This document shows positions 1 through 12,400 of a DNA stretch of 64,000 bases, piece after piece. The translations under genes were made by a program, and so were the position numbers. The notes beneath the pieces were generated by a model. It was not told the DNA's origin, did not search any database, and saw nothing but the letters and a program-made list of their open reading frames with translations. This DNA is from Watersipora subatra. Taxonomy: Eukaryota > Bryozoa > Gymnolaemata > Cheilostomatida > Watersiporidae. Where the stretch lies: assembly GCF_963576615.1 (NCBI RefSeq), contig NC_088708.1, positions 60,127,196 to 60,191,195 of the forward strand. Reading direction: 5' to 3'. How positions within the stretch are numbered: the first letter of the stretch is position 1; every line of letters begins with the position of its first letter.

Positions 1-668
1 TCCCGGCAGTCACATCACCTAAAACAAAACAAATCTCAAAAATAGAAAAATGTTGATACTTTTGGATAAAATTTTTTAAAACTTTACATGAGAGGCCCGG
101 CTGAAGCGCTACATGAAAGAAACCTGTTGGGGCTTGAACCATCCCCCAGGTGTTCATAACTAGTCGCCTAACATTAGCCGCCCCAACTTGCAACCAGTGA
201 ATACAGGCCTGATCTCCAGAACCACCAATCTATAACAAACAATCTACTAACTGTATACCGATTACGTCGACTCTACCAGTCAAGACCACACGTTCTGATC
301 GATACGTTATCCGTCGAGCCAACCAAACAACCAGTATGACTAGAAAAGGGGAGATGTGACATTTTTGATCGTAGTCTCATCCTCATCCCTCCTTTCCTGC
401 AAACAACGATTTTTACGTTTGCTATCTTACAGTTTGTAATTTTTTTGTGTTTCATGTTTATATTTAATTAGTTTTTGCTCACACCCTGTTTAGTGTGTTT
501 CCTGTATTATTTTGTAGTATGAATTTGCCAACCAATACAAACTGTTATTCCCTCACTGCAATGTCTGCAATCTAACAATTGCCACCACAATCATAGAGCC
601 TACAAAACGCATAACATTACAAACCACTATTAATATTTTCCATCAATAAGCACATGTTGGTGGCAAAC
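1..668. other. Gene-free flank
   Basis: AT-rich sequence with no convincing exon. The short open frames here have no family features. Confidence 0.5.
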
Positions 669-843
669 AGACCTGCCAACCCAAGAGTGGGGCAATGCGT
701 GAGATTTGGTTTTGGGGCAATTGATGTATCAATGATAGCATATATAAAATTTTTGAAATTGGGGCAAAAATCTCACGCATTTTCATTTTTTCTTTGGAGT
801 GATTGCGTGAGCCTCACGCCCAATGCGTGAGAGTTGGCAGGTA
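669..843. mobile_element. 175-bp MITE with GACCTGCCAAC ends
   Basis: The ends are AGACCTGCCAACCC and, inverted, GAGTTGGCAGGTA. The flanks are an exact 11-base direct repeat, TGGTGGCAAAC, at 658-668 and 844-854. Internal CTCACGCA and TGCGTGAG blocks are also inverted. No coding capacity. An 11-base duplication is long for hAT and would fit Mutator-like insertion, but the family is not assigned. Confidence 0.75.
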
Positions 844-854
844 TGGTGGCAAAC

Positions 855-2846
855 GTGCTGTTCGGTTCTACGGACATGTCTCGGGTTGGCCTGCTGCCCC
901 TATGCCTGGTTGGTTCTGCTTCGCAGTTTCTACGATATTTAACTATATTTACATTTTGTTTAAATAACCTTGCCTGCAAATAAAGGCTTTTTATCGGGAA
1001 TATGCTATAATTTTAGAATATTTTTTCCAATAAAGCAGAATAACAAACTAATACTTTTCAATTCATGAAAATAACTTTTCATTTATATACGTACTAATGA
1101 GTCAAAATTTTGGTTCTCCCTTGCCCCCATCTATTTTTCTAGTTGAAATCTCATTTGCATACACCATCACAACAATAATAAACATCTTGTGACAGTATGG
1201 CGATAATATTGTGATATAACGGTCATAATAACCACAATAATGAACGATATTTATACCGGAAAAAGTATAAAATATTATCCAATTAGCGTCATTCGAGTTT
1301 CGCCAATTAATCATTGCTCAACGCTTTGCTGCATTCCGCATCTGCATTAATGCCCGGATGACCGTGGTATAGCACTAGTTCTGCTGCTGTTGCTAGCGTG
1401 AATAAATCTGATATAATTATTTAGTAAGAACATTGCGCATAGCTCTTAGCTTGGAGAACTGCCCATCACTTTTAGTTTACCACGAATTGGAACTATCGTG
1501 TGTACGCTTCGATTAAACTATAACTGTTTGACGGTGAGCATAAATATTGGGTCTATATCATCGTTACTGCTAGGCCTGCAAGTATCGCCGTGAAGCAATT
1601 TTAGTGGTAAATATTAACCATATTATGTCACTGAACGTGATGGGCGATTAAATAAGAAGTGAAGTGATGTAAGTACGCTTCGTCGATAGAGACCACTATT
1701 CAGGACATCAAGCTCAAAAAATATGTTTTTGAATATTTTATTTTTTAATTATTTAGTGATATATATGGAAGCTTTACAACTGAATCTTTCAGAAATATCA
1801 TATTCTAAGTTATGGGCTCATTTCTATAGCGTTTACTACTTTGATTTTTGAGCTCCTGCATTCCTTATGGGCCTAACTGTGCTAAAATACTATTGAGTGA
1901 CTAAATCGTGTGTGCATAAATACGTTCATTAGTCCTGTCGATGGATTGGCTAGTTATTACAAGTTTTAAAGAAAAACTGTTGACAGATATCCAGCTTTTA
2001 GAAACTGTGTGCAAGAATAAGGGGGGGGGGTAAAAACAATGGTGGTGGTAAAATATTTTTTTTGTAATCTTTCTGGAGAAAAGTTATTGGTGTACATCAT
2101 GTTTTTGCCAGTCTGTTTATGACTTCTGACCGCTTGACATCACCCACGATATGCAGCCTCAGAAACCTAATATTAAGTACCATTCAAAAACTGGTAATCG
2201 CCGAACATTTTATTAGAGTATTCAAATTATTAATACAAAAGCTGCGTTTTGATTTAACAAGTAGTTTGCTTTTTGGTGCCTCAACGTAGTAGAGAGTTTT
2301 GCAACAAAGAAAGCCCCTAGAAACTTGTTCAAGTTTGATCGGTAACATTTTCTGCATTGTTTCCTGACATACACCTCAGTTCAAATGAGTTAGCTTTCAT
2401 GCTGTTTTGATGTAAAAGAGTGGTGATAGATATGTCGGTGGAGTTGATGTACTATATGTTCTCATGCTACTCTGACTTCGAAATAATCTTAAGACTCGCT
2501 GTTGTTTTCAATATATTGAAAATATACTTGTCTTATAAGGGACTTGTCAAAATATTTTCAGTATTTTAACAAGTCTCAGTTGTAGGATGGGCTATTGTCT
2601 TCAACTGACAATAGTCAACCAAACACAATTCCTTGTTAGACCGTTTTTGCCTATCATTAATTGTTGTGCGAAAACCTTGCCCTGTGTAAGCTTAACTGTA
2701 CTGGTGTATGCTTTCAATATTTAATTACCTGGCTTACTGGTGTATGCTTTCAATATTTAATTACCTGGCTTTTATAAATCATCTTATTATTCTTATAAAG
2801 AGTAAAGTTCTCAAATTTAAGTCAAAATGTGTACTTTTTTTTACAG
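855..2846. other. Presumed upstream region of the ZCCHC14-like gene
   Basis: No coding exon seen. The acceptor at 2846 implies a noncoding first exon and promoter somewhere here, but neither can be placed. It holds a G9 run near 2023 and a direct duplication of about 40 bases at 2694-2769. Confidence 0.4.
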
Positions 2847-3499
2847 AGTTCAGACACAGCAATGCTTTAGCGTTGGTGCAGTGACAAGTTTTGGCAGTGC
2901 TAGTCATGGTGGTGAGGTGTAAAGAGGAAGTCTACAGCTGGTTCAGGAACCTTGATTCATCAAATCGTATCGACTTTTTTTGCACCCTTTTGACTAGCTA
3001 TTGTAATCCATGGGAAATTAGGTTTTTTGGAACGTGCTTGGAACAGAGTGCTAAAAGCTCACACCATGTGCTTAAGGAGCATGACTTCGCCACAAGTGAC
3101 TATAAAGAACTAGAGGAACGAATGTTGCAGTCTCATATGAGTGTCCTTGACCAAACAGATGATCTCAGACAGTTAGTGATGGGTATAGCCCTTCTTAGAT
3201 CTAGACCTTCAGACGCTTCCTGTTCAAATATAGCTTCCAACATAATGATGGAGATTCACAGAACTTTGCAATCACGCTTAGCGTCTATATCATCACATAC
3301 AGAACTTGCGAAGACACAATTAATTGAAGATGTTCGTCTCTTGCTTGCCATTGCTATACATCATCCAGCCTTTTCATTTCATCAACGTGAACTTTTCAAG
3401 TCACAGTTGGATGGTATAAATAAGATCTTTGGTCTCTCATCGGCTGATGATCTTTTCTCTGACCGAAAAGATGTCGAGTGCCAAACTGAATCTTCAGAG
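2847..3499 (+). CDS. ZCCHC14: ZCCHC14-like coding exon 1
   Basis: The T-rich acceptor ending TTTTACAG stops at 2846, so the exon starts in 5' UTR. The first ATG in the good frame is at 2906 and gives MVVRCKEEVYSWF. The exon encodes 198 residues of the family N-terminal domain (RIDFFCTLL, EIRFFGTCLE, HHPAFSFHQRELF) and ends at a GAG|GTACAT donor in phase 0. An in-frame TTG at 2891 is not needed as a start. Confidence 0.85.
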
Positions 3500-6400
3500 G
3501 TACATATACCTGCTTGAATGTTGGTTGTTAGTTCCTATATGTGAAGTTTTGTACTTTCTTGATTTTACTGTAAAATTAGGGTTGTAATGTTTTATTGTAT
3601 TCTAGCTTGCATTCTTTTGGATTGTGTACACAGCTTTTAGCTTTTTAATCTTGCAAAAACATTTTTAATTTGTTTTCATGTTCTTTTTTCCATAAAACTT
3701 TGTTACGATATCCTGACAGTTGCTGGTGCTTAATTGTACAAATTTGCTTAATACTGAACAGTTATGTCATACAATTGCTGATGTGTTTTGGCCGGCAGTG
3801 ATAGAGAAATTGATCATTACTTGTTTATTAGCCATTTTCTTTGCTATTTGAAGGGGTGTTGCCACATCACCGACAGTGGACGAGATGGACCTACCTCTGA
3901 AAATCGTTATGCATCAAACTCTTTGCTAGTTGCAGATCGCAACCCTGAGAGATGTTGGCAATGTAAGTTTGGTATCATGAACTAGCTCTTTAAAATAGTG
4001 TAACTACAAGTCAAAATCCTCCTTCAACTTGACTCAGTCTCGTTGGTCAGGCGAGTCATATTTGAAAATATTTATGAAAGTTTTTTCGAACTTGATGATA
4101 TGAATTTTATGTACATCATCCCCTAACACAAAAATACTGCTTGCTGTGACCAATATAAGCACAGGAGATACAATTTTCTTCCATTCAAATCTGTTGCAAT
4201 GAAGCTTTAGAGAGTCCTGCAAATAAATCTTTTAAATGGCTGCACACTGATGCTAGGGTTATTGAGCAGGCTTATGAATCCCTCTTCGCTCTTCTGATCA
4301 AATAGTGGAAAACATTGAAGGGTGGACATGAGTAAATTAAATCAGTACAGGTGCAGTATTGCTGTCCTGCCTAAAAACAGCAAAGCATTAGCTTGCCCAT
4401 AAAATACCTGTGTTCAGGGCTGTCTCAGGTTTTTCAGACAACATCAACGTGCGAAGGGTAGACATTGGCTGATGTGTTACATCATAAGCGTTAGTAGCTC
4501 AGCACAGTGCAGCTGTTTTTAACAGCGCTTGTCACTTATAGAGTCACATTCCCATGCCTGATCTTTTATACCTGCCTAATCAACAGAGAGAAGCTAATCA
4601 GCTGTAGGCTCAGAGCCATAATACAAATACCAATCTATTGATCGAGGGGGGATTTCCCTTGACTATTCATGTTATTTGCTTACCCCTTGTAGATTACATA
4701 AATGATTTGAAGTTGGTGAATACACGGAGCTGCAAATCTGAATTGATATACAAAATAGAGGTAGGGTTAGATACTACTTCCATATTACACTTATTATCAC
4801 ATTGTGCCAATGACGCGAATCACCTGTTCGATGATATCTCTCATCCTATCTTTTTAGAGATGTATAGGTATGAGACTATATTCTGTGGCATTGTAGGCCT
4901 AGTCTGAGATGCTTCGCGCTAATCTCACGAAGTCGAAAGCTAAAAAGCATAAGGCGCTTTTAATAATAGAAACATTGGTCGTATTGTGCAGTAAATATCA
5001 GTTTCCATCTATCACTATACTGCTACAAATGGCCAGTTGCTTCCACATGCTTATAACAGTATTATTTGTATTGGCTTTCAACCTTTTGAGTGATGTGCTC
5101 TAATGTAAATACTCACTAGAATATAAAATTTCCATCACACAACTGGTCACACTCTTCATCACATTAATGGCCAACGCTTAACTATAAATATTTACTGCAA
5201 AATTTTAGGAAATTTTTTGTCCTTGTAACAGCAAGTTGAAAATATCGTTGTTAAAATACGACCTTTGGTCAACTAATGTTTTTTTAAAACGGCATCACTG
5301 AAAAGTGTCAAATAGCCATAGCAACATCGTTTTCCTTGTATAAGATTGCTGTCATGATAGAACTATTGTTACTATTTGAGTTCTGCAGGCCTGTTTAAAT
5401 AGCACTGTTACAATATGAAAGATGTTTTCACAGGTTGAGCATAACTCAGCTTTTCAACCAATGGTTTTCCTGTTTCAAATTGACTGCACTAGCTTGTTTT
5501 GGTTTTATGGACATCTCTTGTAAGGTAAAATGCTTGTCTTTGGTAATATGCAAGTAAAGGCCTGGCTACACACATACCCATGATACGCATTGCTGACATG
5601 TTGTGTAAATATTTGCTGTGATTATGAACACCACACATTTGCGCTACTAAATGATTCATTGTTGGCAAATAGATTGACTGAAGACGACTGGCCTTGGCCG
5701 TGTGAAGGCCATGGTGTCCTTGCTGAATTTTCCAGCGCAATCATTGAAGTATCATCAGCATATTTATTATATAATTTGAATTATATGTGATAGCCATAAC
5801 CTTTTTACAGCTATTTGCGTTGCTATCTTTTGCTTGAGGAAAACGAGTTACTCTTTGAAATAAAAACAGTCAATTACAAAAGTACTTCAGCTTCATGCCA
5901 TGAATTGGACTAAAGAAAAAAAAAGAGTTTCAATAGATTTTAATTACCAAAATAATTATCTGCAATGTTTCATAAAAATTTATAATATGTACTAGTAACT
6001 TTAATAAAAATATGTTACAAGCTAGAATATTTTTGGCCACATAAATAATTGTTTGTGATGTTATCACCATTCGAAAGCCAATCTCACACAAAACAAACTT
6101 GAGTGAAAGATGAATAGAATGGAATCGACATCTTAAAAATAAAGTATTTCAACCAATCATAGATAAGTCAGTTTTATCTCTACCAATGTAGAACAAGTGT
6201 CATTTTAAAATGACGCATTGATGGTATGTTGCCGATATGTTGGATACGCAAAAGACACATTTCGTCACTTTTTAGCCAGGCCTCAAGGGAAGTATAGCAC
6301 TCAGAGTTTGTTTCTGTGATTGTAATGTCTACCATAACACATATTATGTTAATATAAATTCTAACTTTAAACATAATATGTAGCTGCTTGAAACAATTTA

Positions 6401-9400
6401 TAACTAAAGCTTCAATCTCCTAATGAAGTTCAATTGGTGAAGGGCCTTTTATTTTGGTACACACGGGTGTTTCAGTAGAGCGCTTGAATTTGGAACATTA
6501 CCACTGTTGCTTCGTAACTAATGTCTTAGTACTTGTTTGTACTAGTCCTAGTTTGTACTAGTACTTGTTTTATAAATTAATTTTTTATAATTAAGGTTAG
6601 CGATTTTTCTATATATGATGAATAGGCATAAGCCATGTGCTTTTCGAGTTTGATTGGCATGGCTCGTTTCAAATAGTACGGCGCTCAGTATTATTGCAGC
6701 TTATCGACCTGAAGAGGTCAAGTGCAAGTTGCATGGAGGTGAATTTAACAACAGCCTGTTTAAATCATTACCAACATTTTATGATGGATTTTAATTATGT
6801 TCACACTTTTAATTATGCACACTTCAACCTGTAGAAACATGTTTCTTGCATTTGACTACATTATTACCTACTTCTGTAGGTGAGGTATAACAATTGCGAG
6901 CAATTACTCATAGAAAAGTCACATAAAGACATCAAGCATTTACATGAGAAGGTATGTTTTATTACAAGTCGCTGATTTAACTTTAATCAATACATAAAAT
7001 AATATACGTGTATCCGTTTCAATTACTGTCACACTTCGACTTTGATCCCATTAACATATATATACAGTATACGTATATCAAACTATGTGAAGAAGAATGG
7101 TATACATGTACGAAATGGTATATACTGTATGTATGTATGTACTGGTTCACAGAACTGTAATGCTTCAATGACACCGAATGTAATAAATCACTTTGAATGT
7201 GAAGTCATGTGTTTGCCTAAATTTTGTATTGAAGGTCGAAAATTTTATTTATTTAAATTTTTCAGCCAGTTTTAAATTTTCTACGGCCTTCGAATAATAT
7301 TAAACAGAACTTCGGTGAAAAAAGGAAGAAGGAACTGCTTTCTTATCATTTAAACAAAAATTTATAGACAAACATGATCGAACATCTTCCAGCTTCGGAA
7401 AATAGTTTAATAATTATCATGGGAAAAAATGACAGTGAGGAAAAATAGATAGAAAGTCATACATCATTTACATCATACTTAGAGGTATGATGTAAATGAT
7501 GTATCAAATATAAAAATAACTTATATTAGCATAACTTATATTTTGTCATGCTAAATTAGGATTAACATAGACAAAGTTAGACTAGTTTCATATCTGTCTC
7601 TACATTTACCTAAGACAGAGAAACAATAAATGATTTTTGTGTTGATTATTATTGCATTAGTTTTGGTTTATGCGCATGGTGTTGCTTTTTTACATTTAAC
7701 TTTTAATTGGTTTTGTGTAAGAGTTTTATTTTACTGCTATATGTAGTTACCTAGAATATTAATCATTAAATTCATTAATCATATTAATCATTTTTGAGCT
7801 CTGGAACTAATTAAGCAAAAACAATGTATTTGTATGAAAATACTTGCTCCGTCATTCTACTGTTTTGACATAAAAACCCTCTGAAGGGATTAACTGTATA
7901 TGTTTAACTATATAATTTAATCTCTAGTCAATAAAATATGAACTATGGTACAGTAAAACCCTTATTTGAATGCCATGGTGCTCTATTTTTTAACCCTTCC
8001 CTTAGATTGACGTTTTATTAGAGGTGACATTCAAATAAAGGGTGACTTTGTATTTTTCAAACACCTTGTCAGGATGTTGAAAAAATAAATTTAAAGGTGC
8101 AAACACACTAGGTGATATTTAGCGCGATATCGCGTTGCGTGGCGCTAATCTGCGCTAGAACTCACTCAGCGAGCTCATGCAGAGCGACAACGCTAGACCT
8201 TCTCTGTCACAACTTTATCACTAGCGAGATGCATTTTGGTCGGTTGGTTTTCCCAGAATGCAATTTTATGGCGGGTAATTATTTCTTATCGATGTTTACT
8301 AATGTGGAGCAGCAACATTTTGCTATTTTGTTACGATTGAAACATTATCAGGACGAACACTGAGTTCATAAGTTTAATAAAAGCACTCCCAGTCCTGTAC
8401 GACATAACACACACAAATTACAAAAATAACCAGTTAAAAATCAACATTTGGAGTCGATCGTTGCGCAGATTGACCATCTTGAGAATGGAAAATATTTAAT
8501 ATATTAAATATAAAAAACTACTATAAAGTAACTTATATATAAAAATAATAAAATATTACTGTTAAAAATCCAAAAATCGTTTTTTCGTATGTCTTGTAGT
8601 GTACAATCCGTGAAAGTGAAATAGGTCTAATAACAAAAGCGGAAGTTGTTTACGTCGTTGCCTAGACGGAGCCATATTGACTTACCTAAATTTATTTACA
8701 ACTTCGAAAAAACTAATAATACAGAATTTTATTGGCAGTTTGTGAGCGAGCCCACGTAATCGTTTGGTGGTGAATCGCTCAAGTGTGTTTAGGCACACGC
8801 CAGCGATATCTCCGCGCTCGTCATGCCGCACGCGATAAAATCGCCTAGTGTGTTTGGACCTTAACCCATTCACAGGCGAATCGAGTGTCGCCTATATTTT
8901 GCACACTCCTTCAGGCGGTGCGACATTAACCCTTTTGGGTTCAAGAAATTTGCTAACTTACCTACAACTTGTTGTAGATCTTTAAACCATAACTGTCACG
9001 AACAACTTTTATCGTATTTACTAGGTAAATCAGACATGCTGATTCCGATTTGTACTCAAAATAAAGATTAGTCCACTAACTTTCAGAGTAATGAAGGCTT
9101 TTTTATAGCGTTTTAGTATCAGTCTCGAAAACAACACAATCGGCATAACAAGCTCCGCCCATAAATACCTGACGTAACCTAGCTTTTTAGGAACAGAAGT
9201 TACGTAAGGATGTTTAGACCGATTTAGAATAATAGAGAAGGGTGTTTTAAAATCCATTAATATCTAAAATCAGCCTTAAAAATAAAATCAGTCTTTTCTG
9301 AAAGGTAGATGAGCTACCCTACAGGATGAATTTATTCGTGGAGTTATATTTCGCGAAAATTGTCTTTTCATGCATATTCGCGGATGAATTTATTCGCGGC

Positions 9401-12400
9401 TGAAAACTGCCGCTCTCTAGGAAAAGTTAACTCTATTGCGGCTAGTAATAGTTATTACTACGCTTGCGCACACCGCGTGTTCCAGTTTATATTTAGCTTA
9501 CAACTGCGAGGCGATCATGCTATTCTACGGTAAACAATTTTTGCTGCGTCCAGAGGTTTTCACGAATATTCATCGCTTTGGAGGCCTTTGATAAGCCAAC
9601 AACTTGCGGTAAGTAATGAGTTTTTACATTTACTAAATTAGTTGAATTTTACTTTGGTTCTTCGGTAAAACGCAACACTACCGTATTTTTTTCCATCCCT
9701 ACTGCTTCATTATTTGTTTTAGTGTGGGAGAGAGATTTTTCATCATACACCGAAGAACAATGATTGCAAGGGTGGTAGATGTCATTCATAGAAGATCACC
9801 AATCATTCAGGGAGGTCTGGAAATTGAGGTTGAAGTGACCGCAGCTACTTACGAGAAGAATATATCTGTTTTAAAAAATGAACAAAAACGCCTTTACGAG
9901 CACAAATCTTTGGCCAACCGGCAGAACTTTGCAATAGTAAGCCACGAGGAGAGTTCTGATGATAACTTCCTTACCAGCCATGTAGTAGCGAGAGAATCGC
10001 CTTCAACACCTACCCAAGACAGTGACAGCAACAGATCTGCTATTAGTAAAATAACTAGTCAGAAAGCACCATTACACGCTAGTATTCACATTTACCAGAA
10101 TACCAGTTTGATTTTATTGCTAGACAACCGCCATATGGACTAAACTGTTTATATTTACTCCATTCATCGTTTGTAAAATTTTATTTGTATTTGAAATATT
10201 TTATTTGTACACTCAAGTTTGTAATAAATTATAATATATCTATACATGAAATAAAATATATAATTTAATCATGTTTGCTACAGCGATATCAAGGAGTTGT
10301 TGTCGATGAAGGGGTCTAGGTTGACTGGTTGCCTCTCTGCCAATATTCCTGCCTTGATGAATATTACTACTTGTCTTTAGTTTTCGTAATCGGAGTAGGT
10401 TGTTTCATTCTCAATCTGCAGTAAACACAAAAAAGAAAAAATATTAACGAGTGTTGAGGAAGTACAAAAACAATAGCTGAAGTATTTGATGAAAGCGATC
10501 AGTTTTTAAACAGAAGAATTAACTAATGCAGTTGATTATGGAAAAACGTATCTGCACTGCAAATCAAATACATACCATAATGTCCAGATCAGAATCATGA
10601 TCGTCCTTGACTTCGGTATTAGAGATTGATGAAGTTGATTCTAATGTAGAAAGACTTGGAGAGCTTTTTTGCTATGCTGAAGCCATGCCGAATAACTTGT
10701 AAAAACTTTGAATAATTTTGTAAAGTTTGACGCAATGGCAATAAAGCTCGAAGCCTGGCGATGATTTTAAAGAAGTTTTGGAACTCAGCTACGTTTAGTA
10801 CTTCTGCCTCGCGGCTATTTTCGCGATGACGCCATTCTGCATATCTTGTGACAACCTCGAATAATTTTGTAAATAAATGTGATGCATTGCCAATAGTGTT
10901 AGCTCAAAGCTCAGGCAATGATTTTAAAAATGTTTTGGAACTCAATTACGTTTAGTATTTACATTAAAAACTAGGCTAGCGACTAGTTTTAATTTGATGC
11001 AGTAGTTATTCTCTCTTGTGATTAAAAATAGAACTAATTATTCACTGAATTTAATAATTCGCGGGATTGACTGTTCGCGAAATCGCGAATTTTTATGACC
11101 AACGAATATTTTCATCCTGTAGGGTATTTAGCATTGCATATTTAAAAAAGCGTAATAACAACGCTAGCTTGTGATAAAACCGCACTTTTTGAGCTCGTTT
11201 TTCTCTGCGTTCAGCCCATTTAAATGTCATGTAACAAGCTACGAACAATTTTAAATAGTTTATATACCGCTCATAAAAACTGAAATTATTTTACAGGCTG
11301 GATTTAGATAATAATGGGCTTTAAGACACCCATCTCTATTATTCTAAATCGGACTAAACATTCCTAACTTCTGTTCCTGAAAAAGCTAGGTTTCGTCACA
11401 TATTTATGGGTGGAGCTTGTAATGCCGTGTTGTTTTCGAAACGGATATTGAAACGCTTTAAAAAAGCCTCAATGACTTTGAAGGTTTGTGGACTAATCTT
11501 TATTTTGAGTACAAAATCGGAATCAGTGTGTCTGATTTACCTAGTAAATACGATAAAAGTTGTTCGTGACAGTTATGGTTTAAATGGATATGCACGAGGA
11601 AGCTGATACATGTCTCTACCAGTTGATATCTATTGCTTGCAATTAACCTGCGATGATCTTATAGCCTGCGTTTCAATTTGTTGCTTTAAAGCTTTTTCTT
11701 TTATTTTAAATTTAAAGGCATAATTTAATTTTATAACTATATTTAACAAGGTTGCATATAAGCTCATTGCATTCATCGATACGTTTGCTAGTTTGCTGCC
11801 AAAATTGGCTTTTTATGTGCAATAGAACGGGAGTAACGAGCATAGACCCATTGTAAGCCGAGTTCAGGATATCTCAGTCATGCTATCAAATAATATGCTA
11901 TAAATCTGCAAGTTTATAGTTTTATAGTAATAATAAACTATCAAATGCTACAAATATAGAGTCAAGAACAAGTGACACAAACAAACCATAATTAAAATAC
12001 ATTCAAAAACAAAAATTAACATTTCGAAGCAGAATTAACCTTTATTTAAACCAAAAATGTTAGTATCATTTGTTCGGCCAGTTTCGTTTTGATTGTCGTT
12101 TTCGTTTGCAATCATTTCCTATTCTCCTGGCTGTTCAATACTTTCCACGATGTTTTCTAGTCTCAAACCGTTTTCTGCACAGCCGAGCTAATTGATATTA
12201 GCGTACAAACAATTTTTTTGCGGAGCAAAACTTTTATGCGATGCCATTTTGAATGCATCGCATAATTGCATCGCATTTTGAACTTCTAATGCAACTAAAG
12301 AGAAACCGCATGTCAAAATAGCCTCAAAATTTTAGCCTCAAAATACGTAATAGCACATTTTTCATCGTAAATGCGAAAACCTTTTTACATACATCAAAGT

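Larger units (their letters stand above)
9317..11124. mobile_element. 1.8-kb TA-flanked element with two spliced transcription units
   Basis: The ends are CCCTACAGGATGAATTTATT and, inverted, CCCTACAGGATGAAAATATT, flanked by TA at 9315-9316 and 11125-11126. The unfilled second copy of the host repeat has a single TA at 56965-56966, which proves both borders. TTCGCG-rich subterminal motifs lie at both ends. Inside are a plus-strand spliced frame (9723-10143) and two minus-strand exons (10671-10377). No transposase motif recognised, so the family is open. Confidence 0.82.
8986..11579. mobile_element. TTAA-flanked long-TIR element, copy 1, filled by a TA element
   Basis: The ends are ACCATAACTGTCACGAAC and its reverse complement, flanked by TTAA at 8982-8985 and 11580-11583. 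The TIRs run about 250 bases (8986-9250 against 11320-11579). Removing the inner element 9317-11124 and one TA leaves 784 bases, against 790 in the second copy at 56635. Weak frames at 9030-9257 and 11406-11606 are the two TIRs translated and are not genes. Confidence 0.82.

Noticed and set aside
11406..11606. Recurrent small protein RILKRFKKASMTLKVCGLIF, also seen near 9030, 56596 and 57300
   Set aside because: It is the translated TIR of the TTAA element; its repetition comes from repeat copies, not from a gene family.
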